The notes: generated from the sequence alone by a model not told the origin. 64,000 nt of DNA from Pirellula sp. (GCA_013822735.1 PNKZ01000006.1:53809-117808), one strand, 5' to 3'. Shown: positions 26,062-35,580, numbered from the stretch's first letter. Numbers and translations: made by a program.

Positions 26062-26826
26062 CTACCCGCGCGCCTCAGGCTCCACGAGTTCGTCGCCTAA
26101 GCGTCTTAGCGTCGGCAGTTCGATTGTGAACCGCGTTCCACGTCCGACTTCGCTTTGGCAGGTAATCGTGCCGCCGTGGGCTTCGATGATCTTGCCCGTG
26201 GTCGGCAGGCCGAGCCCGGTGCCGCCCGGCTTCGTCGAATAGAACGCCTCGAAAATGCGGGCCAGGGTCTTCTCGTCCATGCCGCAGCCGGTATCAATCA
26301 GATGTAAGCAAACGCCGCGCGAGGTCGTGTCCGTCGCAACGACAAGCTGTCCGCCGTCGGGCATCGCTTGCTGCGCGTTAAGTATTAGATTGAGCAGCGC
26401 GCCGCGAAATTGTTCGCGGTCCAGAAGTACGGTCGGTAAGTCGCTGCGCAGATAGGGAATGATTTCGATCTCGCTCTCTTCCGCTTTCGGGCGAAAGAAG
26501 TCGAGCAATTTCCGCAATTCCTCGTTGAGATCGCTCGGCTCGAAATTGAAGCGCCGAACCTTGGCGTAGCTGAGAAAGTCGTCGAGTATTGATTGCAGTC
26601 GACGGCACTCGCGTTGCACCATCTGAATCTTGGCGGAAATGCGCTTCTCACGAGGAGTTTCCGCCTTCTCGAAGTCTTCCGCCAGAAGCTCCATATTGAG
26701 CACGATGGTCGAAAGCGGATTCTTGATCTCGTGGGCCAATGAACCGGTGAGCCGCGCGATTTGCGCATATTGTTCTGCAAGACGCTCGCGCAGCTGCTTC
26801 TCGGTAATCGATTCGTCGTGGTCCAT
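26062..26826 (-). CDS. Sensor histidine kinase, NtrB-like, without an input domain
   Basis: 254 residues. It starts almost directly with the dimerisation/phosphotransfer domain ([19 protein letters not shown]; the His of SLAHE is the phospho-site), followed by the HATPase domain: [14 protein letters not shown] (N box), DTGCGMDE (G1), [13 protein letters not shown] (F/G2). No membrane helix or PAS/GAF sensor precedes it, so the signal must come through a partner. It pairs with the adjacent NtrC-type regulator. I use ATG 26826; a TTG at 26859 would start inside the upstream terminator. Confidence 0.9.
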   Translation of the reverse strand: MDHDESITEKQLRERLAEQYAQIARLTGSLAHEIKNPLSTIVLNMELLAEDFEKAETPREKRISAKIQMVQRECRRLQSILDDFLSYAKVRRFNFEPSDLNEELRKLLDFFRPKAEESEIEIIPYLRSDLPTVLLDREQFRGALLNLILNAQQAMPDGGQLVVATDTTSRGVCLHLIDTGCGMDEKTLARIFEAFYSTKPGGTGLGLPTTGKIIEAHGGTITCQSEVGRGTRFTIELPTLRRLGDELVEPEARG

Positions 26827-26857
26827 CAGCGCGTTGCCGACTTGGCGATACGGAAAC

Positions 26858-26898
26858 AAAAAACCCGACGGTCGCCGCGAACGACGACCGCCGGGTTT
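26858..26898 (-). terminator. Intrinsic terminator of the rpsO-pnp unit
   Basis: On the minus strand, a 14-base stem (26885-26898 with 26861-26874, one A-C mismatch) with a 10-base loop is followed by TTTTTTGTTT. It lies about 60 bases past the pnp stop. A TATAAT-like box (26901-26906, minus strand) sits just before it, so transcription of the kinase could start inside the hairpin and escape it; this last point is inference. Confidence 0.85.
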
Positions 26899-26926
26899 AG
26901 ATTATAGCGGAACTAACTCATAGCGC

Positions 26927-26947
26927 CCCAGGGACGCTGTCCCTGGG
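26927..26947. repeat. Short perfect palindrome
   Basis: CCCAGGGAC (26927-26935) and GTCCCTGGG (26939-26947) with a 3-base loop, right after the pnp stop. No T-tract of its own. It may protect the 3' end of pnp mRNA. It is similar in style to the CCCGGAG palindromes at 35581 and 37741. Confidence 0.6.
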
Positions 26948-26956
26948 CTTTAGAAA

Positions 26957-29068
26957 TTAGTTGCCCGTCGGCGGGCCGCTTTGATCACGCATCGCGGCCT
27001 TGCGACTGAGCTTCACGCGATCTTGGTCGTCGATGGCGATGACCTTCACTTGCAGCACGTCGCCGACGCGGCAAACGTCGCCGACGCTGGAGACGTAGCC
27101 GTCAGCCAACTCGCTGATGTGGCAAAGGCCGTCCTTGCCGGGAAGAATTTCGACAAACGCGCCGAAGTCCTTCACGCTCGTGACCCGACCTTCGTAGATC
27201 TTGCCGATCTTCACGGTTTCCGTCAGCGCTTCGACGCGACGCAAGCAGGCCTTGGCCGACTCGGCATTAGCACTGGCGACAATGACGGTACCGTCGTCGT
27301 CGACGTCGATCGTCGCTCCGGTTTCCTCTTGGATGGCACGAATGTTCTTGCCGCCGGGGCCGATGAGCAAACCGATCTTGTCCGGCGGAATCTGCGTGCG
27401 GAGCAGCCGCGGAGCCCATTGCGAGATTTCATCGTACGGACGCGAAATCGTCGACAACATCGTACGGAGAATGTTGATGCGTGCTTCACGGGCCTGCTTC
27501 AACGTCGCTCCAACGATTTCTTGGCTGATGCCGCGAATCTTCATATCGAGTTGGATGCCGGTGATGCCGTTTTGCGTTCCAGCCACCTTGAAATCCATGT
27601 CGCCGTAATGATCTTCGTCGCCGATGATGTCGGTGAGCAAAGTCCACTGCTGTGGGCCTTCGTACACCAAGCCGATCGAGATGCCCGCAACCGGATTGCT
27701 GATCGGCACGCCGGCCGACATCAAACCGAGGGTCGCTCCGCAAACCGACGCCATCGAGCTGGAACCGTTCGATTCCGTGATGTCGGAGATCACGCGGATC
27801 GTATACGGAAAGTCTTCAGGGCTCGGCAACACCGGCTTCACGCTGCGTTCGGCAAGGGCGCCGTGGCCGATTTCACGACGGCCCGGGCCGCGGATCGGAC
27901 GAACTTCGCCGACCGAGTACGACGGGAAGTAGTAGTCGAGCATGAACTTCTTGGCGTACTCGTCGATCAAACCGTCGACGCGTTGTTCATCGCGATTGGT
28001 GCCGAGGGTCACTGTAATGAGCGATTGCGTTTCGCCACGTTGGAAAATGGCCGAACCGTGCACGCGCGGCAGCACGTCGACCGAGCATTCGATCGGGCGA
28101 AGCGTCGTGTAGTCGCGACCGTCGGGACGGCGACCGGAGAGAATCAGATCGCGAATCACGCGTTCCTTGAAGCGCGACCAAGCATTGGCAAATCCGGCGA
28201 CAGTGAGCGCGCCCGGAGCCGCCGGATCCGGAATGATCGCCGCAAGAGCCTGCTTTTTCACAGCGTCGGCCGCTTCGGCGCGGGCGTGCTTTCCTTCGGC
28301 GTTTTGCGCTTGCTTCAGGGCATCGTAGTAGCCCGACATAAGCGTCGCGTAGATGCCGTCGTCGGCGGCGGGAACGTAATCCGAAGCGGGGCGACCGGCC
28401 TTGCGGAAGAGTTCTTCTTGCAGGTCGATGATTTCGCGAATGTAGCGATGACAGGTCTCGATCGCCGAATCCATCTGGTCTTCGGGCAACTCGCGAGCGA
28501 AACCTTCGATCATGAGCACGGCGTCGCGCGTGCCGGATACGATCAGATCGAGGTCCGACTCTTCCAATTGATCGAGCGTGGGGAAGGGAATGAACTGGCC
28601 GTCGACCAAGGCCAAGCGAACCGAGCCGAGCGGTCCTTGAAACGGCATCTTCGAAAGACCGAGAGCGACGGACGCGCCGTTCATGGCGAGGACGTCGGGG
28701 TCGTTTTGCTTGTCCGCGGCCATAACGTTGGCCTGGATTTGCACTTCGTCAAAGAAGCCCTCGGGAAACAACGGACGAATCGGACGATCCATGAGACGCG
28801 CGGTGAGCGTCTCTTTCATGGTCGGGCGACCTTCGCGCTTCAGGAACCCGCCCGGGAATTTACCGGCGGCGGCGGTTCGTTCGCGATAGTCGCAAGTGAG
28901 CGGGAAGAAGTCGGTGCCTGGACGCGGGGCACCCGTGGCCGCCGCAACGAGGACGACCGTTTCGCCGTATTGCACCAACGTGGCGCCTGCGGCTTGCTTC
29001 GCAATGTAACCGGTCTCAAACGAGAGGACGCTCGCCCCGATTTGCTTTTCTACTCTTACCTTTGCCAA
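26957..29068 (-). CDS. pnp: Polyribonucleotide nucleotidyltransferase (PNPase)
   Basis: 703 residues, the normal length. Two RNase PH domains (1-215 and about 300-540; the second keeps GRREIGHGALAERS and the metal site DHYGDMDFKVAGT), a KH domain (LLIGPGGKNIRAIQEETGA) and an S1 domain (GKIYEGRVTSVKDFGAFVEI). It degrades RNA from the 3' end with phosphate and can add tails; it acts in the degradosome or alone. The start codon is TTG at 29066-29068 with AGGGAG 5 bases upstream; no ATG is available nearby. It follows rpsO, the classical order. Confidence 0.97.
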   Translation of the reverse strand: MAKVRVEKQIGASVLSFETGYIAKQAAGATLVQYGETVVLVAAATGAPRPGTDFFPLTCDYRERTAAAGKFPGGFLKREGRPTMKETLTARLMDRPIRPLFPEGFFDEVQIQANVMAADKQNDPDVLAMNGASVALGLSKMPFQGPLGSVRLALVDGQFIPFPTLDQLEESDLDLIVSGTRDAVLMIEGFARELPEDQMDSAIETCHRYIREIIDLQEELFRKAGRPASDYVPAADDGIYATLMSGYYDALKQAQNAEGKHARAEAADAVKKQALAAIIPDPAAPGALTVAGFANAWSRFKERVIRDLILSGRRPDGRDYTTLRPIECSVDVLPRVHGSAIFQRGETQSLITVTLGTNRDEQRVDGLIDEYAKKFMLDYYFPSYSVGEVRPIRGPGRREIGHGALAERSVKPVLPSPEDFPYTIRVISDITESNGSSSMASVCGATLGLMSAGVPISNPVAGISIGLVYEGPQQWTLLTDIIGDEDHYGDMDFKVAGTQNGITGIQLDMKIRGISQEIVGATLKQAREARINILRTMLSTISRPYDEISQWAPRLLRTQIPPDKIGLLIGPGGKNIRAIQEETGATIDVDDDGTVIVASANAESAKACLRRVEALTETVKIGKIYEGRVTSVKDFGAFVEILPGKDGLCHISELADGYVSSVGDVCRVGDVLQVKVIAIDDQDRVKLSRKAAMRDQSGPPTGN

Positions 29069-29128
29069 TGTAGCTCCCTACCTTTGCTGCGTCCTGGCAG
29101 CACGCGCTCTGGGCGGAGGGATTCCGGG

Positions 29129-29192
29129 TTTGCTCCCACAGATTTTGGAAACGAAGGCTAAATAGCCGACTAACCCCAAAATCCCAAGCAAA
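29129..29192 (-). promoter_or_regulatory. rpsO-pnp intergenic hairpin (candidate RNase III / autoregulation site)
   Basis: Three nested stems: TTTGCT/AGCAAA (29129-29134 with 29187-29192), GATTTTGG/CCAAAATC (29141-29148 with 29176-29183) and GGCTA/TAGCC (29156-29160 with 29163-29167). In E. coli the same spacer folds into a hairpin cut by RNase III, through which PNPase represses its own synthesis. The equivalence here is inferred from position and shape only. Confidence 0.5.
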
Positions 29193-29219
29193 CTCTGCGC
29201 GACGAACGAGAGGGCCGAA

Positions 29220-29489
29220 CTACTTGCGAATGTCGAGCCGGCGGATCACGTTCAGATACCGCTGCGGGTTGACCTTCTTCAGGTAGTCCAACAAACGACG
29301 ACGACGGCTGACCATACCTAACAAGCCGCGGCGACTGGAATAGTCACGCTTGTGCGTCTTGAGATGTTCGGTCAATTCAGTGACGCGGCTAGTGAGCAGC
29401 GCGATTTGAACCTCCGGCGACCCCGTGTCGGTGTCGGCGTTACGAAAGTCCGTGATCAAAGTCTGCTTGCGCTCTTTGGTAATCGACAT
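29220..29489 (-). CDS. rpsO: 30S ribosomal protein S15
   Basis: 89 residues, exactly the usual S15 length when started at ATG 29489 (a TTG/ATG-extended frame to 29507 is not needed). Family marks: [54 protein letters not shown] residues in order (positions 23-72), which bind the 16S rRNA central domain. It precedes pnp on the same strand. It probably represses its own translation, as S15 does in other bacteria, but the leader structure here is not resolved. Confidence 0.97.
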   Translation of the reverse strand: MSITKERKQTLITDFRNADTDTGSPEVQIALLTSRVTELTEHLKTHKRDYSSRRGLLGMVSRRRRLLDYLKKVNPQRYLNVIRRLDIRK

Positions 29490-29903
29490 CTGTGCTTTAC
29501 CGTCCACCTAACGTGCGTTTTCGCGACGAGCCGCCGGGCACCAAGCCTCGGCAACCTTCCGTCGACCCTATCGGCTTCGAAGTCCTTGCCGTGCCGGAGG
29601 TTGCGGCCCCAAGGGGCTCACCACTCCGCTCCGAACGAACCACGTGCCGAAGCCAGGACTCTTCCTACTGTGAATTAAAACAACAACTTAAAGAGCTAAA
29701 TGTATCAAGCGTCAAGGGTTTTTCAACCGCAAAAGGGAGCCGCTCCCCAACGAAGGACAAACGCCTCGGATCCCCCAAAGGCGATCTACAGGCGATTGCC
29801 GCAGACAAACGCCCATTCTGGAGAGTTTTCAACTTCGGCAATCTGCCGCCATCGACCTGAATACAAAGCAAAAAGTCCTCCCCAGGACCACGGATTTCCA
29901 TCG
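29490..29903 (-). other. rpsO upstream region: long leader without a gene
   Basis: 414 bases between comEC and rpsO with no convincing coding frame. The first 200 bases upstream of rpsO contain several GC-rich inverted segments and would form the mRNA leader if transcription starts at the promoter at 29687-29715. The distal half, next to the comEC stop, shows nothing else I can name. Confidence 0.45.
29687..29715 (-). promoter_or_regulatory. Candidate sigma70 promoter of rpsO-pnp
   Basis: On the minus strand: -35 TTGACG (29715-29710) and -10 TTTAAG (29692-29687), exactly 17 bases apart, in an AT-rich patch. Predicted leader length is about 190 nt. Confidence 0.45.
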
Positions 29904-32420
29904 TTATCTCTCGCGAAACGTGTCCACGGCCATATTCCCGTCGGTTCGAACGGTGACGGTCACGGCTCCGACGCGTGTCGTCTCTAAGACCTCGGCACCC
30001 GTCGCTTCATAGGCTTTTCGCACGATGCCGCCGGAGTCCGCCGTTCCGCTGACGACGACCCATTCGGCGTTACTCCAATTTGCCAAGCCCGGCGGATTGC
30101 TTCTACTGCTGCCGTGGTGCGGGGCCAGCACCAAGTCGCAATCGAGCGGCGGTCGCTTCAGAATTTGTCGTAGTCCTTCCCCTTCGATGTCGCCTGTCAA
30201 CAAGATACGACGACCATGACACTGCAACAGCGCGACAATACTGTCGGCGTTGTCCGACTCGCCGCTCCCAAAACGTTCGGGCATGGGATGCCAAAGTTGC
30301 AATGAAGCGATGGCCGAATCCGGCAGCGGCAGGTCGCCCGCGGACACTTCAACGACCGGCACGCCGGCGCGCCCGGCCTGCGACGTCAAATAAGCGTAGA
30401 CGTCCGGTGCACTGGTTCGCATGACCATCGGCAGCACCACTTTCGCAACGCGAAATTGTTCTAGCACGTAGGGGATGCCGTTGTAGTGGTCGGCATCGGC
30501 ATGTGAAATCATCAGCGCGTCGAGCCGCGTAACGCCGCGCGTCCAGAGCACGGCCGAGATGGAGCGTGCAGCCCCCTCGGGACTTTGCATCCGGCCGCAA
30601 TCGTAGAGCCAAACCTGGCCGTCGGACCTTTCAACGAGCACCGACAATCCGTGTCCGACGCTAATAAACGTCGTGCGCATGGCGACGTCGGGCGGCAACG
30701 CATGCCGCGGGATCAGGCACGTCACGCACCAGCCGATGACGAGTAAGCCGCCAATCGGTCGCAAAAATCGCCGGGGAGGCGCCCACATCCACGCCGCGAC
30801 CAATCCGTAGAAAACCCATACCTGCCACAGCGCCGGACCCGGCAGCCAAAACGCGGCCCCCTTCCAAAACTGCGTGTGCATGACGACATAGTCGATCAAC
30901 CAGAGCAACCAGCCGCAGACGGCGCCAAACACCGGTGCCGACGGTGGAATGAGCCAACCGATCGTCAGCGTCAAGAATCCGCTGAACAACCCGACTGCGA
31001 CCGGCAGCGCCAAGAGCGGAGTGAGCAGGAGCGAAATCGGCGAGACGATGTGGAAGCGATACGCTACGAGCGGCGTCATTACCAGGAAAATGAGCGACGA
31101 CAACAACAAACCTTCGCCAAATCCACGCAAATGGGCGTCGAACCAAAGCCTCGCACGCGAACGTCCGAGCGTCGCGAGCGAATCATCATCAAGATCGCGA
31201 CGCCGCGGTTGTTCCGCGCGCCAAGCCAAGACGGCAGCCGCCAAGAACGACAACTGCGGCCCCGCTCGGAACAAATCGCACGGATTGATCGCCAACACCA
31301 ATAGCGCCGAAGCGGCGAGTACGTTGAAACTCAGGGCCCGCCGTCCGAAGAGCGATGCCACGGCAACCAACACGACGACCATGACCGCGCGCACGGCCGG
31401 CGGTTCGGCATCGATGACCAGTGCGTACGTCGCCGTAATCGCTACCGTGACGACGATCGCCGTCGTCCGACGTAGCCAACCAACGCGGAGTGCGGCATGT
31501 AGGAACAGCGCCAACATGCCGATGTGTAATCCGGAAATCGAAAGCACGTGCACCGTGCCGGTGCGAAAGAAGGCCCAGTTGTCGCTCCGCGCGAGCAGAT
31601 CGCGATAACCCAAGAGCAAGGCCGACGCGAAGCCGACTTGATCCGGTCGGACGTTCGCCAGCAAGGTGCGATGCGCCCCCGCGCGCATTTGCGACAAATG
31701 CGCCGCCAGATCCCACCACCGTGCCCGCTCCATAACACTCACGCTTTGCGGCGAGGCGACCCGTACGATGCAAAGCTTGCGTTCGGCCCGGTAGTGCGCA
31801 GCGAAGTCAAATTCGCCCGGATTCATCGCCTGCGGCGAAGCAGAGAGCTTCCCGAAGAATCGCACGCGATCGCCGGCCTTTACGTCCTCCAACCTTCCGT
31901 CGATCTGCGCATCGGCAAACCCGACTACCGGGATCCAGGTTTCATCGTCGCGCAACGCCGACACCTCGATTTCGAACCGAGTCCGTGGTCGCGAGTCCGG
32001 CGAATAGCCCGGCGGCATCATTACGCTTTGTCCCTCGTCGGCCTCTGTCGCCGGTGGAGGTTCGATGATTCGCGGTGTTTCCCGCACGGTCGCCTCGAGC
32101 GCAACGGGCCGCCCCTCGACCACCGCAAAGCGTCCGACGTCGTTCGCGGAAAAGAGGTGCCAACAGCAATGATGCCAAGCGCCCGCCGCAGCGCCGCAAG
32201 CCGCGAGCAAAGCACAGGCAGCCGCACAACTCCGGTGGACGCGCGCCGCCGCGAACCAAAGTAGCAGGGACAACAGGGCCGCACCCATCCATAGGCCGAG
32301 CGTCGATTGCGCGTACTTGTCCAGCACGATACCGGACGTCGCGGCGGCGAGCACTATCACCAACGGCTGATGGTGCCGCAGGGCGGCCCGACTTGCGGCG
32401 GCTTGCGAAACCCGATGCAT
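29904..32420 (-). CDS. comEC: ComEC/Rec2-family DNA-uptake channel protein
   Basis: 838 residues in the full three-part layout: N-terminal membrane/OB-like region (DUF4131 type, about 20-235, with GDRVRFFGKL and NPGEFDFAAHYR), the Competence multi-spanning domain (about 255-560, signature FFRTGTVHVLSISGLHIGM), and a C-terminal metallo-beta-lactamase domain (SHADADHYNGIPYVL, LTGDIEGEG, LAPHHGS). ComEC passes single-stranded DNA through the inner membrane in natural transformation. ATG at 32420 has no strong Shine-Dalgarno site. It ends 415 bases before rpsO. Confidence 0.93.
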   Translation of the reverse strand: MHRVSQAAASRAALRHHQPLVIVLAAATSGIVLDKYAQSTLGLWMGAALLSLLLWFAAARVHRSCAAACALLAACGAAAGAWHHCCWHLFSANDVGRFAVVEGRPVALEATVRETPRIIEPPPATEADEGQSVMMPPGYSPDSRPRTRFEIEVSALRDDETWIPVVGFADAQIDGRLEDVKAGDRVRFFGKLSASPQAMNPGEFDFAAHYRAERKLCIVRVASPQSVSVMERARWWDLAAHLSQMRAGAHRTLLANVRPDQVGFASALLLGYRDLLARSDNWAFFRTGTVHVLSISGLHIGMLALFLHAALRVGWLRRTTAIVVTVAITATYALVIDAEPPAVRAVMVVVLVAVASLFGRRALSFNVLAASALLVLAINPCDLFRAGPQLSFLAAAVLAWRAEQPRRRDLDDDSLATLGRSRARLWFDAHLRGFGEGLLLSSLIFLVMTPLVAYRFHIVSPISLLLTPLLALPVAVGLFSGFLTLTIGWLIPPSAPVFGAVCGWLLWLIDYVVMHTQFWKGAAFWLPGPALWQVWVFYGLVAAWMWAPPRRFLRPIGGLLVIGWCVTCLIPRHALPPDVAMRTTFISVGHGLSVLVERSDGQVWLYDCGRMQSPEGAARSISAVLWTRGVTRLDALMISHADADHYNGIPYVLEQFRVAKVVLPMVMRTSAPDVYAYLTSQAGRAGVPVVEVSAGDLPLPDSAIASLQLWHPMPERFGSGESDNADSIVALLQCHGRRILLTGDIEGEGLRQILKRPPLDCDLVLAPHHGSSRSNPPGLANWSNAEWVVVSGTADSGGIVRKAYEATGAEVLETTRVGAVTVTVRTDGNMAVDTFRER

Positions 32421-32609
32421 GCGACGACATCTTCCGACGCGAAAAGTGCAAATCAGCGACGTGTCTTGCTATGGCGCGCCGACGTCGCCCGCCGTTTGAA
32501 GCAACGCAAGGCTACCCCGAGCTACGGGTTTCCGCTATCCTTTTCTCGTTGCGCGGTCGCCCGCCGGCCGCGACGGCTTTCCCGATCAATCGTCAACGGA
32601 TTCACGACC

Positions 32610-34664
32610 ATGATACGACGGAGCGCGCTGGTAATGGCAATCGGCCTGGTTCAACTTGTCGGCAACGTTCACGGAGCCGAGCCGGCGTACCTCAAGGGCG
32701 TGCCGCTGATCCCTCGGCAAGTGCTGTTCGGCAACCCTGACAAGGCCGCCGCCCGCATCAGCCCCGACGGCAAGCAACTCAGCTACCTCGCGCCGGTCGA
32801 CGGCGTGCTTAACGTTTGGGTCGGGCCTGCAAACGATCCGGCCGCCGCCAAGGCGGTGACAAACGATAAGAAGCGCGGCATCCGCTCCTACTTCTGGGCC
32901 TACACCGGCAAGCACATCCTCTACACGCAAGACGCCGACGGCGACGAGAATTGGCACGTCTACTGCGTCGACCTCGCCAGCGGACAAACCACGGACCTGA
33001 CGCCGATTAAAGGCGTCGCCGCGCAAATTGAATCGGTAAGCTATCGCTCCCCGACGGAGATTCTCATCGGCTTGAACGATCGCGATGAAAAGCTGCACGA
33101 CGTTTACAAGGTAAACATCACCACCGGCGAACGGACGCTCGTCGAGAAGAATGAACAAGGCTTTACCGGTTACACAATCGACGAAGACTACAAGATCCGC
33201 TTCGCCAGCCGGTTCTCGCAAGACGGCGGCAACGAACTGCTGCAGCCCGACGGCAAGGGGGGGTGGAAAGACTTCCAAAAGATCCCGATGTCCGACACGC
33301 TCACGACCGGACTTGCCGGATTCGATAAATCCGGCGACACCGTCTACATCATGGATAGCCGCGGCCGCAACACGGGCGCTTTGTTCGCACTGAACCTCAA
33401 GACGAACGAGTCGAAGCTCGTCGCCGAGGATCCGCTCGCCGACGTCGGCGGAGTGCTTTCGCACCCGACGGAGAACACCATCGAAGCCGTGTCGTTCACG
33501 TACGACCGCACCAAGTGGCAGATCCTGAGCGACGCGGTACGCGACGACTTGAAGTACCTGCGCACGGTGGCCGATGGCGAAATCGAAGTCACGAGCCGCA
33601 CGCAAGACGACAACCTCTGGACCGTCGCCTACCTGATGGACGACGGACCGGTGCGTTACTACTTGTACGACCGCAAAGCCGGTGAGGCGAAGTTCCTCTT
33701 CACCAACCGCAAAGACCTCGAAGGTCTGCCGCTGGTAAAGATGCACTCGGTCGTGATCACGGCCCGCGACGGCCTCAAGTTGGTCTGCTACCTGACGCTG
33801 CCGCCGAACACCGATCCCGACGGCGACGGACGCCCGTCGCAGCCGGTGCCGACCGTGCTCGACGTCCACGGCGGCCCCTGGGCCCGCGAATCGTGGGGCT
33901 ACAGCCCCGACGCCCAATGGAACGCCAACCGCGGCTATGCCACGCTCAGCGTCAATTTCCGCGGCTCCACCGGCTTCGGCAAAGAGTTTGTGAACGCCGG
34001 CAACAAAGAATGGGCCGGCAAGATGCACGACGACCTGCTCGACGCCGTGAAATGGGCCACCGACGAAAAGGTTTCCGATCCGGCGAAGATCGCCATCTCC
34101 GGCGGCAGCTACGGCGGCTATGCCACGTTGGTCGGCCTCACGTTCACGCCCGACGTCTTCGCTTGCGGCGTCGACATCGTCGGCCCGTCGAACATCCTCA
34201 CGTTGCTCTCGACCATCCCTCCTTATTGGCAGCCGGCCATTCAAATGTTCAAAGACCGCGTCGGCGACTACACGAGCGAAGAAGGTCGCAAGTTCCTCAC
34301 CGAGCGCTCGCCGTTGTCGCACGTCGACAAGATCAAGAAGCCGCTGCTCATCGGCCAAGGAGCCAACGATCCGCGCGTCAAGCAAGCCGAGGCGGATCAG
34401 ATCGTCAAAGCGATGGAAGAGAAGAAGATATCCGTCACCTACGTCCTCTATCCGGACGAAGGACACGGCTTCGCTCGCCCGCAAAACCGAATGTCGTTCA
34501 ATGCCGTCACCGAAGCCTTCTTAGCCGAACATCTCGGCGGCCGCTTCGAACCAATCGGCAAAGACTTTCAAGGCTCGTCGATTCAAGTACCGGCCGGCGC
34601 CGCCGACGTCCCCGGACTTGCCGAAGCGCTGCCGAAGCAAACCGACGAACTGCCGGCGAAGTAG
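32610..34664 (+). CDS. Secreted S9-family peptidase (prolyl oligopeptidase / acylaminoacyl peptidase type)
   Basis: 684 residues from ATG 32610, which begins a signal peptide (MIRRSALVMAIGLVQLVG, cleavage after VHG). A seven-bladed propeller (about 40-400, repeats such as ISPDGKQLSYLAP) precedes the alpha/beta hydrolase domain with Ser in GGSYGGY, Asp in GANDPRV and His in DEGHGF. The enzyme would cut peptides in the periplasm. A longer frame back to 32307 is antisense to comEC and is rejected. A small gene follows 7 bases after its stop. Confidence 0.93.
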   Translation: MIRRSALVMAIGLVQLVGNVHGAEPAYLKGVPLIPRQVLFGNPDKAAARISPDGKQLSYLAPVDGVLNVWVGPANDPAAAKAVTNDKKRGIRSYFWAYTGKHILYTQDADGDENWHVYCVDLASGQTTDLTPIKGVAAQIESVSYRSPTEILIGLNDRDEKLHDVYKVNITTGERTLVEKNEQGFTGYTIDEDYKIRFASRFSQDGGNELLQPDGKGGWKDFQKIPMSDTLTTGLAGFDKSGDTVYIMDSRGRNTGALFALNLKTNESKLVAEDPLADVGGVLSHPTENTIEAVSFTYDRTKWQILSDAVRDDLKYLRTVADGEIEVTSRTQDDNLWTVAYLMDDGPVRYYLYDRKAGEAKFLFTNRKDLEGLPLVKMHSVVITARDGLKLVCYLTLPPNTDPDGDGRPSQPVPTVLDVHGGPWARESWGYSPDAQWNANRGYATLSVNFRGSTGFGKEFVNAGNKEWAGKMHDDLLDAVKWATDEKVSDPAKIAISGGSYGGYATLVGLTFTPDVFACGVDIVGPSNILTLLSTIPPYWQPAIQMFKDRVGDYTSEEGRKFLTERSPLSHVDKIKKPLLIGQGANDPRVKQAEADQIVKAMEEKKISVTYVLYPDEGHGFARPQNRMSFNAVTEAFLAEHLGGRFEPIGKDFQGSSIQVPAGAADVPGLAEALPKQTDELPAK

Positions 34665-34671
34665 GGGCCCT

Positions 34672-35211
34672 ATGCCGACTCGCAGCTCCTGTCCGTTTAC
34701 GATCTCCGGCGAGCACCGCTCGAACATTGGCGGCGCACTCGCACCCGGCAGATCCGTCGTCGCTACGCTACTAATGCCTCCCAGGGCTCAATGCACGGCG
34801 GAAGAGTTTACCCACTTGGCCGGCGGCGGAACCAAGTACCAGTGGGGGTTGGGCATCGGTCCCGACCCCTGCAATCTGCTGTACCTCATGCACGAGGGCG
34901 CTCAAGCCGGCTTCGGCGCGGCGAAGCTTCGTTGGGTCTTCAAAGAGAACATCGGACAATCGCAATCGAGCCAGTGCGGTGGCGGCGGATACCTAAATTA
35001 CACGGATCTCTACACGGGCCCCGACCTGGGCGTGATCGTCGTGACGCGCACTCCGGATGGACTATCGCTGACGATCCGCGGGCTCGATGCAACCGGAATG
35101 AACCAACTCGCGACCGACGGTCCCATCCCGATCCCTGCGCATTGGGCCGGCAACTGCGAAATCCATCTCCGCGGCGACAATTGTCTCGCGGCCGGCGTCA
35201 TCACCGTCTAG
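34672..35211 (+). CDS. Hypothetical protein
   Basis: 179 residues, not recognised. No signal peptide. The chain is beta-rich in appearance with many Gly and aromatic residues (GGGTKYQWGLGIGPDPCN, SSQCGGGGYLNYTDLYTG) and five cysteines, which would suit an extracytoplasmic or lectin-like domain, but no leader is visible. AGGGG lies 4 bases before the ATG, and the gene begins 7 bases after the S9 peptidase stop, so the two are probably co-transcribed. Confidence 0.55.
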   Translation: MPTRSSCPFTISGEHRSNIGGALAPGRSVVATLLMPPRAQCTAEEFTHLAGGGTKYQWGLGIGPDPCNLLYLMHEGAQAGFGAAKLRWVFKENIGQSQSSQCGGGGYLNYTDLYTGPDLGVIVVTRTPDGLSLTIRGLDATGMNQLATDGPIPIPAHWAGNCEIHLRGDNCLAAGVITV

Positions 35212-35219
35212 CCGGGAGA

Positions 35220-35552
35220 CTAGGCCGCAGGCACCGGCGTTCCGAGTTCCCGCAACAGCTCCAGCGGGTAAATCCCCGTATCGTGCCCGTCGTTGAATTC
35301 GATGGAGTACGCATAGTTCCCCATCGGGCTCATCCCCCGGATTTGCATTTCGTCCGGGCGAGGACCGCTCGGCAACAGTTGCAACGGGTTGGCGGCCACC
35401 GGCGGCGCGTTCCGCTTCTCGCGGCACGTCGCGCAAGGACAGCCTGCGCGCAAGTCCTTCACTAAGTAACGCCGGCGCATGCCGTCGCTCCACTCGATGA
35501 GGAGTTGCTGCTGCGCATCAAGCGACAAACCAACCGGCGTAGGAGCTTCCAT
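35220..35552 (-). CDS. DUF971 (GBBH-like N-terminal domain) protein
   Basis: 110 residues, one domain: LLIEWSDGMRRRYLVKDLRAGCPCATCR with the CPCAxC cysteine cluster, then MQIRGMSPMGNYAYSIEFNDGHDTGIYPLELLREL. This is the small Zn- or Fe-S-binding fold found at the N-terminus of gamma-butyrobetaine hydroxylase and, alone or near Mrp/ApbC, in bacteria, where it is linked to iron-sulfur handling. An upstream in-frame GTG at 35558 is possible. It lies next to a cysteine desulfurase-like gene. Confidence 0.85.
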   Translation of the reverse strand: MEAPTPVGLSLDAQQQLLIEWSDGMRRRYLVKDLRAGCPCATCREKRNAPPVAANPLQLLPSGPRPDEMQIRGMSPMGNYAYSIEFNDGHDTGIYPLELLRELGTPVPAA

Positions 35553-35580
35553 AGTCACGACAATCTTTTCTTCTTCATTG

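Noticed and set aside
26981..29161. Long plus-strand open frame (726 codons) opposite pnp
   Set aside because: Antisense of a highly conserved PNPase; composition is typical of a shadow frame.
32586..34484. Long minus-strand open frame (632 codons) opposite the S9 peptidase
   Set aside because: The plus-strand enzyme has signal peptide, propeller and full catalytic triad; the reverse frame has no recognisable feature.
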